This document shows, one piece after another, positions 27,291-36,020 of a DNA stretch of 64,000 nt. Position 1 is the stretch's first letter; the number at the start of each line of letters is the position of its first letter. Under the pieces are notes generated by a model. It had not been told where the DNA came from, searched no databases, and saw nothing but the letters and a program-made list of their open reading frames with translations. This stretch comes from Caenispirillum salinarum AK4 (GTDB taxonomy: Bacteria > Pseudomonadota > Alphaproteobacteria > Rhodospirillales > Rhodospirillaceae): assembly GCF_000315795.1 (NCBI RefSeq), contig NZ_ANHY01000012.1, positions 62,001-126,000 of the forward strand. Reading direction: 5' to 3'. Made by a program: the position numbers and the translations under genes.

Positions 27291-27366
27291 TGGTGCCGGC
27301 AGCAGGGTTCGAACCCGCGACCCCCTGATTACAAATCAGGTGCTCTACCAGCTGAGCTATACCGGC
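27291..27366 (-). tRNA. trnT: tRNA-Thr (anticodon TGT)
   Basis: 76 nt folding as a complete cloverleaf with encoded CCA: acceptor GCCGGTA/TGCCGGC, D-arm GCTC-AGCTGGTA-GAGC, anticodon arm CCTGA-TTTGTAA-TCAGG, a 5-nt variable loop, and T-arm GCGGG-TTCGAAC-CCTGC. Anticodon TGT reads ACA and other threonine codons. Its 3' fifty bases recur at 8728-8777 with five changes. Confidence 0.97.
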
Positions 27367-27452
27367 TGTTCCAAAGGAAGGCGATCCGTCGATCGACACC
27401 GCGACGGAACGGCCTTCCCTAGCAGCACGGCGCCGCCCTCGTCAAGAAAGCA

Positions 27453-28448
27453 TCAAGCCGCAACGCTTTCGGACCCATCCGTGGCGCCCAGCACGGCGGC
27501 ATAGACATCGCGGTCGACGTTGCCGCCGGTCAGCACCACGGCGACCCGGCGGCCCGCCATGGTCGAGCGCTCGCGCGCCAGTGCCGCCAGGGCCGCAGCT
27601 CCGGCGCCTTCGGCCACGTTGTGTGTCGCCTCGAACAGGAGGCGCATGGCGGCTTCGATCTCGGCATCCGTCACCTCAACCACCCGGGCCGCCCCGGCCG
27701 TCGCGATCGCCAGGGCCTCAGGGATGGCGCCGCGCACGGCCAGGCCGTCGGCCATGGTGTCGGCCGGGGCGCCCGTCACCGGCCTTCCGGCGGCGAAGGA
27801 GCGCGCGAAGCCCGGAGCGCCGGCAGCCGTCACGGCGATGATCTCGGTGCGCAGGCCCAGCAGGTCGCGCGCCTGGATCATCCCGCACAGGCCCGAGCCG
27901 CAGCCCACCGGCACATACACCGCATCCAGGTCCGGGGCGGCGGTGAACAGTTCCAGCGCATAGGTCGCCACGCCGCGGACCAGCGGCTCGGCAAAGGGCG
28001 GCACCATGGTCAGGCCGCGCGCGTCGGCCAGCGCCACCGCCTCGGCCTTGGCGGCGTCGAAGTCGGCGCCGGCCTCCACCAGTTCCGCCCCCAGGGCGCG
28101 CATGGCGGCGTTCTTGCCCGGGCTGTTGCCTTCGGGCACCACGATGGTCACCGGCAGGCCCGCCCGCGCGCCGGCGAAGGCCAGGCTCTGGCCGTGGTTG
28201 CCGCGGGTCGCACTGATGACTCCCGCCGGGCGCTCCGCAGCCGGCAGCTTGGCCAGATGATCGACGTAAACCAGTCCGCCGCGCACCTTGAAGGCGCCCA
28301 CAGGGGTGTGGTTCTCGTGTTTGACCCACACCTCCGCACCCAGACGCTTTGACAGCAGAGGCCATGCAATCTGCGGCGTCGGCGGGATCACCGCGTGAAC
28401 CAGATCGGCGGCGGCGCGCAAGGCATCCAGGGTGAACAGCGGACGCAT
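27453..28448 (-). CDS. PLP-dependent threonine dehydratase-like enzyme
   Basis: 331-residue fold-type II PLP enzyme. The PLP lysine is in TPVGAFKVRGG (about residue 52); TRGNHGQSLAFAGARAG carries the substrate/carboxylate loop; VGCGSGLCGM is the phosphate-binding glycine loop; VVLTGGNVDRDVY is the C-terminal cofactor-ring motif. There is no ACT domain, so it is a catabolic or specialised beta-eliminating dehydratase (threonine, serine or 3-hydroxyaspartate) rather than IlvA. Divergent from a MocR-type regulator 93 bp away that probably controls it. The exact substrate cannot be read from the sequence. Confidence 0.85.
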   Translation of the reverse strand: MRPLFTLDALRAAADLVHAVIPPTPQIAWPLLSKRLGAEVWVKHENHTPVGAFKVRGGLVYVDHLAKLPAAERPAGVISATRGNHGQSLAFAGARAGLPVTIVVPEGNSPGKNAAMRALGAELVEAGADFDAAKAEAVALADARGLTMVPPFAEPLVRGVATYALELFTAAPDLDAVYVPVGCGSGLCGMIQARDLLGLRTEIIAVTAAGAPGFARSFAAGRPVTGAPADTMADGLAVRGAIPEALAIATAGAARVVEVTDAEIEAAMRLLFEATHNVAEGAGAAALAALARERSTMAGRRVAVVLTGGNVDRDVYAAVLGATDGSESVAA

Positions 28449-28501
28449 GGGAACACTCTCCGAAGACTGTTGAATGCTGGTCCTCAGCCTGCGGTGCGGC
28501 T

Positions 28502-28538
28502 ATTGTGTGGGTCAATCTAAACATTGTCCGGGTGACAA
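28502..28538. promoter_or_regulatory. candidate MocR operator
   Basis: Two direct repeats ATTGT-N2-GGGT start at 28502 and 28523, 21 bp apart (two helical turns); the second is also part of a perfect dyad TTGTC-N5-GACAA (28524-28538). They lie just upstream of the MocR gene and face the divergent dehydratase. MocR-type dimers are known to bind paired direct repeats, so self-regulation and control of the enzyme are likely. Confidence 0.5.
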
Positions 28539-28541
28539 GAT

Positions 28542-29903
28542 ATGACGCAGCCGGTGGAGAGCTGGACACCCGACCTGGCGGGCCGCAACCGGGTCAAGTA
28601 CCTGGCCCTGGTGGAAGCCATCGCCGCGGCCGTTGCGGCCGGCGATCTCAAGCCCGGCGACCGCCTGCCCACCCACCGCGACCTCGCTTGGCGCCTGGGC
28701 GTGAACACCTCCACCATCACCCAGGCCTACCGCGAGGCGGCCCGCCGTCATTTGGTTTCGGGCGAGGTGGGGCGGGGAACGTATGTGCTGGCCGACAGCG
28801 CCGAGGCGGCGCTGTTCGCCCTGAAGGCGCCCGGCCCGGGAGAAGGCGGGGCGGCCCATGTGGTCGACCTGTCCACCAACGTGCCCGCCACCGATCCCGA
28901 GGACACCGCCCTGGCCGACGCCCTGGCGGCGCTGCTGGCGGATGGAGAGGCGGCGGCGCTGACGGCCTATCATCCACCGGCGCTTCTGCGCCGCGCCGCC
29001 GCCGCCGGGGCGCACTGGCTTGCAGGGCGGGGGCTGCCGGTACGGCCCGGCGACGTCGTCCCCTGCGCCGGGGCTCAGCAGGGGTTGCTGGCGGTGCTGC
29101 TGGCGCTGGCCGGGCCGGGGGAGACGGTGCTGGTGGAGGCCTCGACCTTCCCAGGCATGAAGGCGCTGGCGCGGCAATTGCGGCTGAAACTGCACCCCCT
29201 GCCCATGGACGGGGAGGGCATCACGCCCGAGGGGCTGGAGGCCGCCTGTCGGCAGACGGCGTCCCGGGTGGCGGTGCTGGTGCCGGTGCTGCAGAACCCG
29301 ACCGCCGCCACCATGGGGCCGGAGCGCCGCGCGTCGGTGGCAGAGGTCGCGCAGCGTCATGGCGTGACGGTGGTGGAGGACGACGTCTACGGCGGGCTGA
29401 CAGACACGCCGCCACTGGCGGCTCTTTTGCCGGCGCATGGCGTGGTGGTGACGGGGCTTGCCAAGGTCGCCGCGCCCGGCCTGCGGTTCGGGTGCATCGC
29501 CGGGCCGCCGCGCCTGCTGGAGCCGGTGCGCGCCGAGGTCCATGCCACGAGTTGGCCGGCCAGCCCCCTGATGCTTTCCGTCGCCTGCCGCTGGATCGAG
29601 GACGGGACGGCGGCGCGGCGCCAGGCGTGGCAGCGCGCGGAAATCGCCGAACGCCGGCGGCTGGCCGAGCGCATCCTCGGGCGCACCCTGGCGCCGGCTC
29701 CGCATCAGTGGCTGGCGGTGTCGGACGATCCCGCCGATGTGGCGGAGCGGGCGCGGGCAGTGGGGGTGGAGGTGGTGCCGGCGCCGGTGTTCGCGGTCGG
29801 GCGCGAGCGGCCGGCGGCGGTGCGCGTCAGCCTGACCGCCGCCCGCACGCGCCGCGACCTGGCGGTCGGGCTGGAGCGACTGGCGGCGGTTCTGGCCGGC
29901 TGA
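28542..29903 (+). CDS. MocR-family regulator (GntR wHTH fused to aminotransferase domain)
   Basis: 453 residues. Residues about 15-80 are a GntR winged helix (GDRLPTHRDLAWRLGVNTST, QAYREAARRHLVSGEVGRGTY). Residues about 100-453 are an aminotransferase class I-like domain, with the PLP lysine expected in VVTGLAKVAAPGLRFG and EDDVYGGL before it. Such regulators sense PLP adducts of amines or amino acids. Position opposite the PLP dehydratase suggests its substrate is the inducer. The ATG follows the dyad by only 3 bp, so binding there should block its own expression. Confidence 0.9.
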   Translation: MTQPVESWTPDLAGRNRVKYLALVEAIAAAVAAGDLKPGDRLPTHRDLAWRLGVNTSTITQAYREAARRHLVSGEVGRGTYVLADSAEAALFALKAPGPGEGGAAHVVDLSTNVPATDPEDTALADALAALLADGEAAALTAYHPPALLRRAAAAGAHWLAGRGLPVRPGDVVPCAGAQQGLLAVLLALAGPGETVLVEASTFPGMKALARQLRLKLHPLPMDGEGITPEGLEAACRQTASRVAVLVPVLQNPTAATMGPERRASVAEVAQRHGVTVVEDDVYGGLTDTPPLAALLPAHGVVVTGLAKVAAPGLRFGCIAGPPRLLEPVRAEVHATSWPASPLMLSVACRWIEDGTAARRQAWQRAEIAERRRLAERILGRTLAPAPHQWLAVSDDPADVAERARAVGVEVVPAPVFAVGRERPAAVRVSLTAARTRRDLAVGLERLAAVLAG

Positions 29904-29965
29904 TCCCCGTGCATGGCTGCGGCGTTGGTGTCCGAACCCGACGCAATGATTACAGGAGGACGCTC

Positions 29966-30277
29966 ATGCGCACGCCCCTTTCCGTCACGCTGGCCGCCGC
30001 CGCCGGGCTGCTGGCTGCCGCCGCCGTGCCGGCCGCCGCCGCCGATGCGGATGAGACGCTGGAGTTCATCACAACGAACCAGGTGATGCCCATGGCCAAG
30101 GCGATCGACGGCATCGCCGGGGCCCATCCCGGCACGGTCATCGAGGCCGAGATGGAAGAAGAGGACGACAGCCCGAGCGGCTGGGTCTACGAGATCGAGG
30201 TGCTGACGGCCGAGGGCGAGGTTGTCGAGGTGGAGGTCGACGCCGTCTCCGGCGAGATCGTCGACGTCGACCAGTAG
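29966..30277 (+). CDS. periplasmic PepSY-domain protein
   Basis: 103 residues: signal peptide to about residue 25 (TLAAAAGLLAAAAVPAAAA), then a single PepSY-type domain rich in acid residues, ending VEVEVDAVSGEIVDVDQ. AGGAGG lies 6 nt before the ATG. PepSY proteins often sit with metal- or heme-linked systems or protease regulation, but nothing beside it indicates a partner here. It stands alone between the MocR gene and a convergent SDR gene (4-bp gap). Confidence 0.8.
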   Translation: MRTPLSVTLAAAAGLLAAAAVPAAAADADETLEFITTNQVMPMAKAIDGIAGAHPGTVIEAEMEEEDDSPSGWVYEIEVLTAEGEVVEVEVDAVSGEIVDVDQ

Positions 30278-30281
30278 GGCC

Positions 30282-30974
30282 TCAGCCTTCCGTCGGCGGG
30301 GTGGGCAGGACGACCAGTTCGTGCAGGTCCACCCCCGGCGGCTGCGACAGGGCGAAAACGACGCTGCGGGCCACGTCCTCGGGCCGCAGGGCGTCCGGCT
30401 TGGGCTCGTCGAAAAAGGGCGTGTCCACCATGCCCGGCTCCAGCAGCGTGACCCGCATGCCCGATCCCTTGACCTCTTCCCGCACGCCGTAGCCGATGGC
30501 CGACACGGCCCACTTGGTCGCCGAGTACATGGAGCCGGGAAGCGTCCGGCGTCCGGCGATGGAGCCCGTGATGATCAAATGGCCGCGCGACTCCTTCAGG
30601 TGCTCCAGGCTGGCGCGCAGGGTGTAGGCCACGCCCATGATGTTGACGTCCACCATCTTGCGCCAGCTGTCCACCGGCGCGCCGGAGAACCCGCCGGGCT
30701 GACCGCCGGTGCCGGCGTTGGCGAACACGGCGTCCAGCCGGCCGAACCGGTCCAGCGCGGCATCGACCATGCGCCGCTGGTCCTCGAAATCGGTGACGTC
30801 GCAGGGAATGGCCAGGGCGCGCTCGGCACCGATCTCGTCGACCAGCGCGGCCAGCTTGTCGGTCGAGCGCGCGGCCAGCGCCAGCGACCAGCCCTCGGCT
30901 GCCGCCGCGCGGGCCGTGGCGGCGCCGATACCGCTGGAGGCGCCGGTGATAAGCAGGACCTTGTTGTCCGCCAT
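30282..30974 (-). CDS. short-chain dehydrogenase/reductase
   Basis: 230-residue classical SDR: cofactor loop TGASSGIGAATARA at the N-terminus, NAGTGG, catalytic Ser in ITGSIAG and YSATK (Tyr-x3-Lys). CDV in IPCDVTDFEDQ is the adenine contact. NADP is likely, as no acidic residue ends strand 2 (AARSTDKL). AAGGAGAG lies before the ATG. Substrate unknown; the nearest characterised look-alikes are YdfG-type 3-hydroxy acid dehydrogenases. Confidence 0.85.
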   Translation of the reverse strand: MADNKVLLITGASSGIGAATARAAAAEGWSLALAARSTDKLAALVDEIGAERALAIPCDVTDFEDQRRMVDAALDRFGRLDAVFANAGTGGQPGGFSGAPVDSWRKMVDVNIMGVAYTLRASLEHLKESRGHLIITGSIAGRRTLPGSMYSATKWAVSAIGYGVREEVKGSGMRVTLLEPGMVDTPFFDEPKPDALRPEDVARSVVFALSQPPGVDLHELVVLPTPPTEG

Positions 30975-31121
30975 GGTCTTTCTCTCCTTTCCAGATAGCG
31001 TGCCACGGGCCGCCGGGCGGCGGCGTCTGCAGCCACTACGTCCGCGGGGCTGCGGCAGATGCAGAAGTGCCTAACACCGACGGGGACTTGCGGCGGGCCT
31101 GTCCCCTCCCATGTCCAGCCC

Positions 31122-31883
31122 ATGAGCCTGTTCTCCGGTTCCGCCAAGCCAGCCGTGCCCGAAGGCCTGCGCGTTTACGCCGTCGGCGACGTGCACGGCC
31201 GCGTCGACCTTCTGGACGACCTGCACGCGCGCATTCGTGCCGATCTGGCGAGACGGCCGGCGGATCGCGTCCAACTGGTGTACCTGGGCGACTATGTGGA
31301 CCGCGGCCCCGACAGCCCCGCCGTCATCGACCGCCTGCTGGCGCCGCCGCCGCGCGGCTGGCAGCGCATCTGCCTGGGCGGCAACCACGAGGACATGATG
31401 GTCAAGGCGCTGGCGGACCCGGAGGGCGAGGGGCCCTTGTGGCTGATGAATGGGGGCCTGGCGACGGTCCGCGCCTACATGGACGAGGCTGGCGAAGCCA
31501 TGGGGGGTGATCCGGTGGGCGGGGTGACGCGGCTGCGGACGGTTCTGCCGGCAGAGCACCGGGCGTTCCTGGCCGGATTGCGCGACACGCACCGGGTGGG
31601 CGGATACCTGTTCGTTCACGCCGGGCTGCGTCCGGGCGTGCCGCTGGAGGAGCAGGACCCCAAGGAGATGCGGTGGATTCGGCGGCCCTTCCTGAACAGT
31701 GACGCCGACTTCGGCGCCTTCGTCGTCCACGGCCACACCATCACCGCGAAACCGGAAGCACGGCGCAACCGTCTTGGCATAGACACCGGCGCCTTCGACA
31801 GCGGCGTGCTGACGGCCGTCGCCCTGGAGGGCACGACTCGGCGGTTCCTCGCCACGGACGGAGCGCCCGGCTTTTATAGCTAA
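31122..31883 (+). CDS. metallophosphoesterase, PrpA-type serine/threonine phosphatase
   Basis: 253 residues with the five phosphoesterase blocks: GDVHGR, GDYVDRGPDS, GGNHEDM, FVHAGLR and VHGHT, which bind two metal ions. The family includes protein phosphatase 1-like enzymes and diadenosine tetraphosphatases; size and GDYVDRG fit bacterial protein phosphatases. ATG 31122 (MSLFSG) is taken; an upstream start would add 21 residues with no homology-like features. Its place directly before the exopolysaccharide locus makes a role in dephosphorylating the Wzc-like kinase conceivable, but this is only inference, since that kinase uses tyrosine. Confidence 0.85.
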   Translation: MSLFSGSAKPAVPEGLRVYAVGDVHGRVDLLDDLHARIRADLARRPADRVQLVYLGDYVDRGPDSPAVIDRLLAPPPRGWQRICLGGNHEDMMVKALADPEGEGPLWLMNGGLATVRAYMDEAGEAMGGDPVGGVTRLRTVLPAEHRAFLAGLRDTHRVGGYLFVHAGLRPGVPLEEQDPKEMRWIRRPFLNSDADFGAFVVHGHTITAKPEARRNRLGIDTGAFDSGVLTAVALEGTTRRFLATDGAPGFYS

Positions 31884-32029
31884 GCGCGCACCATCAATGC
31901 GTCACACTTAAAAGAAGTGAAACGGATCGCGAACCCGCGGCCGCTGTCTATGACTTGAGTCCAGGTCGCCTTGCACGCGGGGCGGGCGTCTTCGCATCCT
32001 GGTGCGGGACCGGGATTTTGGGGGATCGC

Positions 32030-32830
32030 GTGACGGGCACGACCTGCTTGGGGACGGTGCGGACGCTGCTTGCTGCAACGGTGGTGCTGCTGGCGCCGGC
32101 GCCGGTAAGTTCGACCGCGGCGGCGCAGGATCAAGCCGCCGGCGCGGCATTGGCGGGGGAGCCCGGTATCGCCCAGGTGGCGCCCCGGGTAATGATCGAG
32201 CACATCCTGACCGCCCTGATGTTCGAGCCCGACTGGCGGCTCGCGCTGGCCCTGTTCCATGCCTTTCAGCAGAACACGGCGACGCTGCAGGAGGCGCCGG
32301 AGGCCGAGGCGCTGGCCCATGACCTGGCCGCCGAAATGCTGTTGTTCCTGCCCGTGGACCAGGGCCGACGCCTGGCGCCCGGCCTGCTGCTGGCTCTGGC
32401 ACCCGAGGCCGACGGGCGGCGCCTGGAAGCGGCGGTGGACCTTGGGGAACTGATCGGCGAGGACCCGGAGACACTGGTCGACCGGGCTCACGCCCGGGCG
32501 CAGGAACAGGCGGGGCACCTGCCTCTGGCGATCGAACCGCGCGCCTCCATGCCCATGGCTGCGTCGGTCGATCCGTCTCCGGCCGTGCCGCCGGCGGTCC
32601 TGCGGGTGGTTGGTTCCCTGAACCCTGACGACCTGTCCGGTGCCATCGAGGCAAACCGGCAGTGGGGCGTGATCCTCTACCGGCTCCTGACCGTGGTTCC
32701 GGATGCCGGCGCGGAGAGCGATTACAGCCGCTGGTACGCGGTCTGGCGCGCCCTGTCCGCCGAATCCTCCGAGAATGCCGGCGTGCCGCCCCTCCCGCTT
32801 CAGGGCGGCGACACCGCCAGTCCGCGCTGA
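32030..32830 (+). CDS. secreted protein of unknown function at head of exopolysaccharide locus
   Basis: 266 residues from GTG 32030, chosen because GGGGGAT precedes it and the protein then opens with a signal peptide (LGTVRTLLAATVVLLAPAPV, cleavage near residue 32). A TTG at 31955 would add 25 residues before it. The mature part is helical, with paired regions (LAPRV...ALMFEPDWRLALALFHAFQQ; LGELIGEDPETLVDRAHARA) somewhat like repeat proteins. I do not recognise a family. It is followed 3 bp later by an outer-membrane protein gene, so a periplasmic part in polysaccharide export is plausible. Confidence 0.6.
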   Translation: MTGTTCLGTVRTLLAATVVLLAPAPVSSTAAAQDQAAGAALAGEPGIAQVAPRVMIEHILTALMFEPDWRLALALFHAFQQNTATLQEAPEAEALAHDLAAEMLLFLPVDQGRRLAPGLLLALAPEADGRRLEAAVDLGELIGEDPETLVDRAHARAQEQAGHLPLAIEPRASMPMAASVDPSPAVPPAVLRVVGSLNPDDLSGAIEANRQWGVILYRLLTVVPDAGAESDYSRWYAVWRALSAESSENAGVPPLPLQGGDTASPR

Positions 32831-32833
32831 ACC

Positions 32834-34129
32834 ATGACGCTTCGGCGGGCAGGGATCCGGGCTGCGGCGGCCCTGGTTGCGGCCGTGGCTCCGACCGCGG
32901 TGGCCGCGGACTCCCTGCCGCCCCTGCCGGCGCCCATCCAGTCCATGGAGCCGCGCCAGGCCGAGCGCAGCGGCTACGCGCCGCCCGGTGCGCGCCTGGG
33001 CGGGCTCTTGCTGCACGCCGAGGCGGCGGTGGAACGCCGGGCCCGGTTGCAGCAGTTCGACGCCGTGCCGCATCTGTCGGCGGAAAGCTGGCTGACGACG
33101 GCGTGGCTCGACGTGGACGCCGCGGTGGGCGACACGCGGTGGGTGGCCGAGGCCTCTGCGGGCGCCGAGGTCACGCGCGGGACGCATGGAACACTGGACG
33201 ACACCACGGGCGGGCACGTCGGGCTCTCAGTCAAGATGCCGCTCGGGCCGGTCGGCGTGGTCAAGACGGACCTGTCCTGGCAACAGGCGCATGAGCCGCG
33301 CACCGCGCCGCTGGCGGACGGCTACGCCGGGGCGCCGACCCGCCTGCGCACCACCACGGCCGGGGCGGAGGTGCTGTGGCGGCCGGGCCGGCTGGCGATG
33401 GACCTGCGGCTGGAGGCGGCGCACCAAGACTTCGCCGATGTGCCGCGCCTGGGCTTTTCCGAAAGCCCGACCGCCGCCACCATCAACAACGACGACCGCG
33501 ATCGGGACCGGTTGGCCGTGGCGGGGCGCACGGCCTGGCAGTTCGGGCCGTTGACGTCGGTCTATGTGCGGGGCACGGCGGACAGGGTCGACTACCACGC
33601 CGGGCGGGACGACTTCGGCTTCGACCGCGATTCCACCGGCGCTGGCCTGTTCGCGGGCCTGACGCTCGGCCGGCCGCGCCTGTGGCGGGCCTTTCTGGAA
33701 GCCGGCCGGGTAGGACGCAGCCTGGACAGCCCGGCGCTGCGGCCGGTGGCGGTGACCGCCGTCAACGGCGGGCTCACCTGGGCGACGACGCCGCTCATGA
33801 CCAACCAACTGCGACTCCACACCACCGTTGCGGAAACCACCGAACCTTTCGCGCCGGTGGCCGTGGTGCGCGGGGTGGAGTTGGAGACCGAGCACGAACT
33901 GCTGCGCTCGCTGGTGCTGACGTCGACCGTCGGCACGGCCATCCACGACTATCCGGGGCCGTTGGGCCGGCAGGACGTCTCCACCCTGTCCGAGGCGGGC
34001 GCCCGCTGGCGGCTGGGTCGCCTGGCCCGGGTGGAGGTGGGCTTCTCGCGCGAGCGGCTGGAAAGCACCTGGCTCGACAACGGCTACACCGTGCACGAAG
34101 CGTGGCTGCGCTTGGCGGCGCGCTTCTGA
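32834..34129 (+). CDS. outer-membrane beta-barrel protein of the exopolysaccharide locus
   Basis: 431 residues: signal peptide to about residue 24, then alternating amphipathic strands (for example LAMDLRLEAAHQDF, RLAVAGRTAWQF) and a C-terminal phenylalanine (WLRLAARF), the assembly signal of outer-membrane barrels. Size and setting match the BBP2_2-type porins (VpsM-like) often found in alphaproteobacterial polysaccharide clusters. It may form or assist the export pore together with the Wza-like protein encoded next. Function is inferred from these features and the locus. Confidence 0.75.
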   Translation: MTLRRAGIRAAAALVAAVAPTAVAADSLPPLPAPIQSMEPRQAERSGYAPPGARLGGLLLHAEAAVERRARLQQFDAVPHLSAESWLTTAWLDVDAAVGDTRWVAEASAGAEVTRGTHGTLDDTTGGHVGLSVKMPLGPVGVVKTDLSWQQAHEPRTAPLADGYAGAPTRLRTTTAGAEVLWRPGRLAMDLRLEAAHQDFADVPRLGFSESPTAATINNDDRDRDRLAVAGRTAWQFGPLTSVYVRGTADRVDYHAGRDDFGFDRDSTGAGLFAGLTLGRPRLWRAFLEAGRVGRSLDSPALRPVAVTAVNGGLTWATTPLMTNQLRLHTTVAETTEPFAPVAVVRGVELETEHELLRSLVLTSTVGTAIHDYPGPLGRQDVSTLSEAGARWRLGRLARVEVGFSRERLESTWLDNGYTVHEAWLRLAARF

Positions 34130-34155
34130 CCATGAGACGAGGGAGACATGACGCC

Positions 34156-34689
34156 ATGCGCGCCGTGCTGATGCGCATCATCCTGATCGCCGCGGTTCTC
34201 TGGGCCCTGCCCGGGGGCGCCGAGGCCGACGCGACGCGGGCCTATCGCCTGGGCGCGAGCGACGCGCTCAGGGTGACGGTCTTCGATGAACCGGACCTGT
34301 CCGGCACGTTTTCCGTCGACGGCGGCGGCCGGCTGGCGCTGCCGCTGATCGGCGAGGTAAGGGTCGGCGGCCTGACACTGGAGGAGGCCGAGGCGCGCAT
34401 CGTGGCCCGGCTGGCGGACGGCTACCTCAAGCATCCGCGCGTGGCGCTGGAGGTCGCCAACTACCGGCCCTTCTACATCCTGGGCGAGGTGCGGAACCCC
34501 GGCCAGTATTCCTACGCGGAAGGCATGACGGTGATGAAGGCCGTGGCGCTGGCCGGCGGCTTCACCTATCGCGCCGACGAGGACGACGTGGAGATCACGG
34601 CCGCCGGCGCCCCGCAGGCGCGCGAGGTGCCGCCGGACACGGCCGTCATGCCCGGCGACACCATCCGCATCGGCGAGCGCTTCTTCTGA
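34156..34689 (+). CDS. Wza-type polysaccharide export protein (short form)
   Basis: 177 residues: signal peptide to about 25, then the Poly_export motif YRLGASDALRVTVFDEPDLSG with SVDGGGRLALPLIGEV, followed by one SLBB-like domain (YILGEVRNPGQYSYAEGMTV, VALAGGFTYRA). It lacks a lipobox cysteine and the C-terminal helix of Wza, as in other short alphaproteobacterial forms. Its partner kinase/co-polymerase is encoded on the opposite arm (36454-38649). ATG 34156 is preferred for the GGGAGA upstream; ATG 34132 is possible. TGATG links it to the next gene. Confidence 0.88.
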   Translation: MRAVLMRIILIAAVLWALPGGAEADATRAYRLGASDALRVTVFDEPDLSGTFSVDGGGRLALPLIGEVRVGGLTLEEAEARIVARLADGYLKHPRVALEVANYRPFYILGEVRNPGQYSYAEGMTVMKAVALAGGFTYRADEDDVEITAAGAPQAREVPPDTAVMPGDTIRIGERFF

Positions 34690-36020
34690 TGGAGCGGGCG
34701 GCCTTTCGTGCCGGGCTGGCGCTGGTGGTGCTGGCGCCCCTGCCGCTGGGGGCGAACCGTCCGTGGGCATGGAGCCTGCTGGCGCTGGCGCTGGGGTTGC
34801 TGCTGGCGGCGGCCCGCCCGGCGCTGCCGCGTCCCCTGTGGCCGGCGGCGGCGCTGTGGGTCGCGGTGCTGGGCTGGGTGGCGGCGCAGGTCGGCGGCCT
34901 CGCCCCGCCCGTGCGGCCAGACGTCTGGGCGCGGGCTGCGGCGGCACTGGGCCAGGCCGTGCCCGCCGGGGCCTCGCTGGACGCCGACGCGGGTCGGGCG
35001 GTGCTTCTGCGGCTGATGATGGCGGCGGGCTGCTTCTGGCTGTTTGCCGCCTGGGGCGCGTCGCGCCGGCGATCGGCGTCCGCGCTGCGGGCGATCGGCT
35101 GGGCCGCCGTGGTGTGGGCGGCATTCGGGCTGGTTCTGCTGACGATGGGCGGGGACCGGCTGCCGTTCGGCGAGAAGACCCGCCACCTGGGTGCCGCCAC
35201 CGGACCCTTTCCCAACCGCAACACCTTCGCCCTGTGGCTCGGCATGGGGCTCTGTGCCCTGGCGGCGGCGGCCGTGCAGGCGGAGGCGCACCGGCGGTGG
35301 GCGCGGGCCGCGCCCTGGGTGGCTGGCGCGGCGGTGGTGCTGGTCGCCCTGGTGCTGACCCAGAGCCGGGCCGGAACACTGGCCGCCGGTGCGGGAGTCG
35401 CGGTAACGTTGGCGTTGCTCGGGCGCCGCCGGTGGGTGCTGCTGGCGGTGCCGGCGGGGGTGCTGGCGCTCGCGCTTCTGACGCCGCTGGAGACGCGCCT
35501 GGCCGCCACCGCCGAGGCGCCGCTGCCGCGCCTGACGGTCTGGGCGGTGACGCTGGAGGGCATTCTGGCAGAACCGTGGCGCGGAATCGGGGCCGGGGCC
35601 TTTCCCGATGCCTTTGCCGCCGCCCGCCCGCGCGCGCTTCTCCAGCCCTGGCACTACGCCCACCAGGCCTACCTGGAACTGGCGTGGGAACTCGGCGTGC
35701 CGACGGTCCTCGTGCTTCTGGCAGCGATCGGATGGGCGGTGGCGGTTGCGGTGCGCGGTGCCCTGAACGGCTCCACCACGGCGGCGGCCGGGGTGGGCGC
35801 TGCGATGGCGGCGGGGCTGCACGCGCTGGCCGACTTCAGCCCGCAGATCCCGGCGGCGGCGCTGTTGATGGCAAGCCTTCTCGGCCTCGGGTGCGGGCGA
35901 TCATGCGCCGCAGAAGCGCCGCCCCGGCGGGCGAGCGCAGAACCGCCCGCACCCGCGCGGCGTCCACGTCCCACGCCAGCGCCACCTGGTCCAGCACCGT
36001 CGCCCGATCGGCAGCTCTGA
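34689..36020 (+). CDS. O-antigen ligase/polymerase-like membrane protein
   Basis: 443 residues with about 11 helices and a periplasmic loop before the last ones. Motifs of the Wzy/WaaL family: GAATGPFPNRNTFALWLGMG, LTQSRAGTLAAGAGV and PWHYAHQAYLELAWELGVPT (His-Gln-x-Tyr-Leu). Polymerises or ligates exported repeat units. Its last 60 residues (from about 35836) turn into a low-complexity Pro/Ala/Arg stretch and overlap, tail to tail, the convergent gene 35836-36450 by 185 bp. The functional fold is probably complete by about 35900. Confidence 0.82.
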   Translation: MERAAFRAGLALVVLAPLPLGANRPWAWSLLALALGLLLAAARPALPRPLWPAAALWVAVLGWVAAQVGGLAPPVRPDVWARAAAALGQAVPAGASLDADAGRAVLLRLMMAAGCFWLFAAWGASRRRSASALRAIGWAAVVWAAFGLVLLTMGGDRLPFGEKTRHLGAATGPFPNRNTFALWLGMGLCALAAAAVQAEAHRRWARAAPWVAGAAVVLVALVLTQSRAGTLAAGAGVAVTLALLGRRRWVLLAVPAGVLALALLTPLETRLAATAEAPLPRLTVWAVTLEGILAEPWRGIGAGAFPDAFAAARPRALLQPWHYAHQAYLELAWELGVPTVLVLLAAIGWAVAVAVRGALNGSTTAAAGVGAAMAAGLHALADFSPQIPAAALLMASLLGLGCGRSCAAEAPPRRASAEPPAPARRPRPTPAPPGPAPSPDRQL

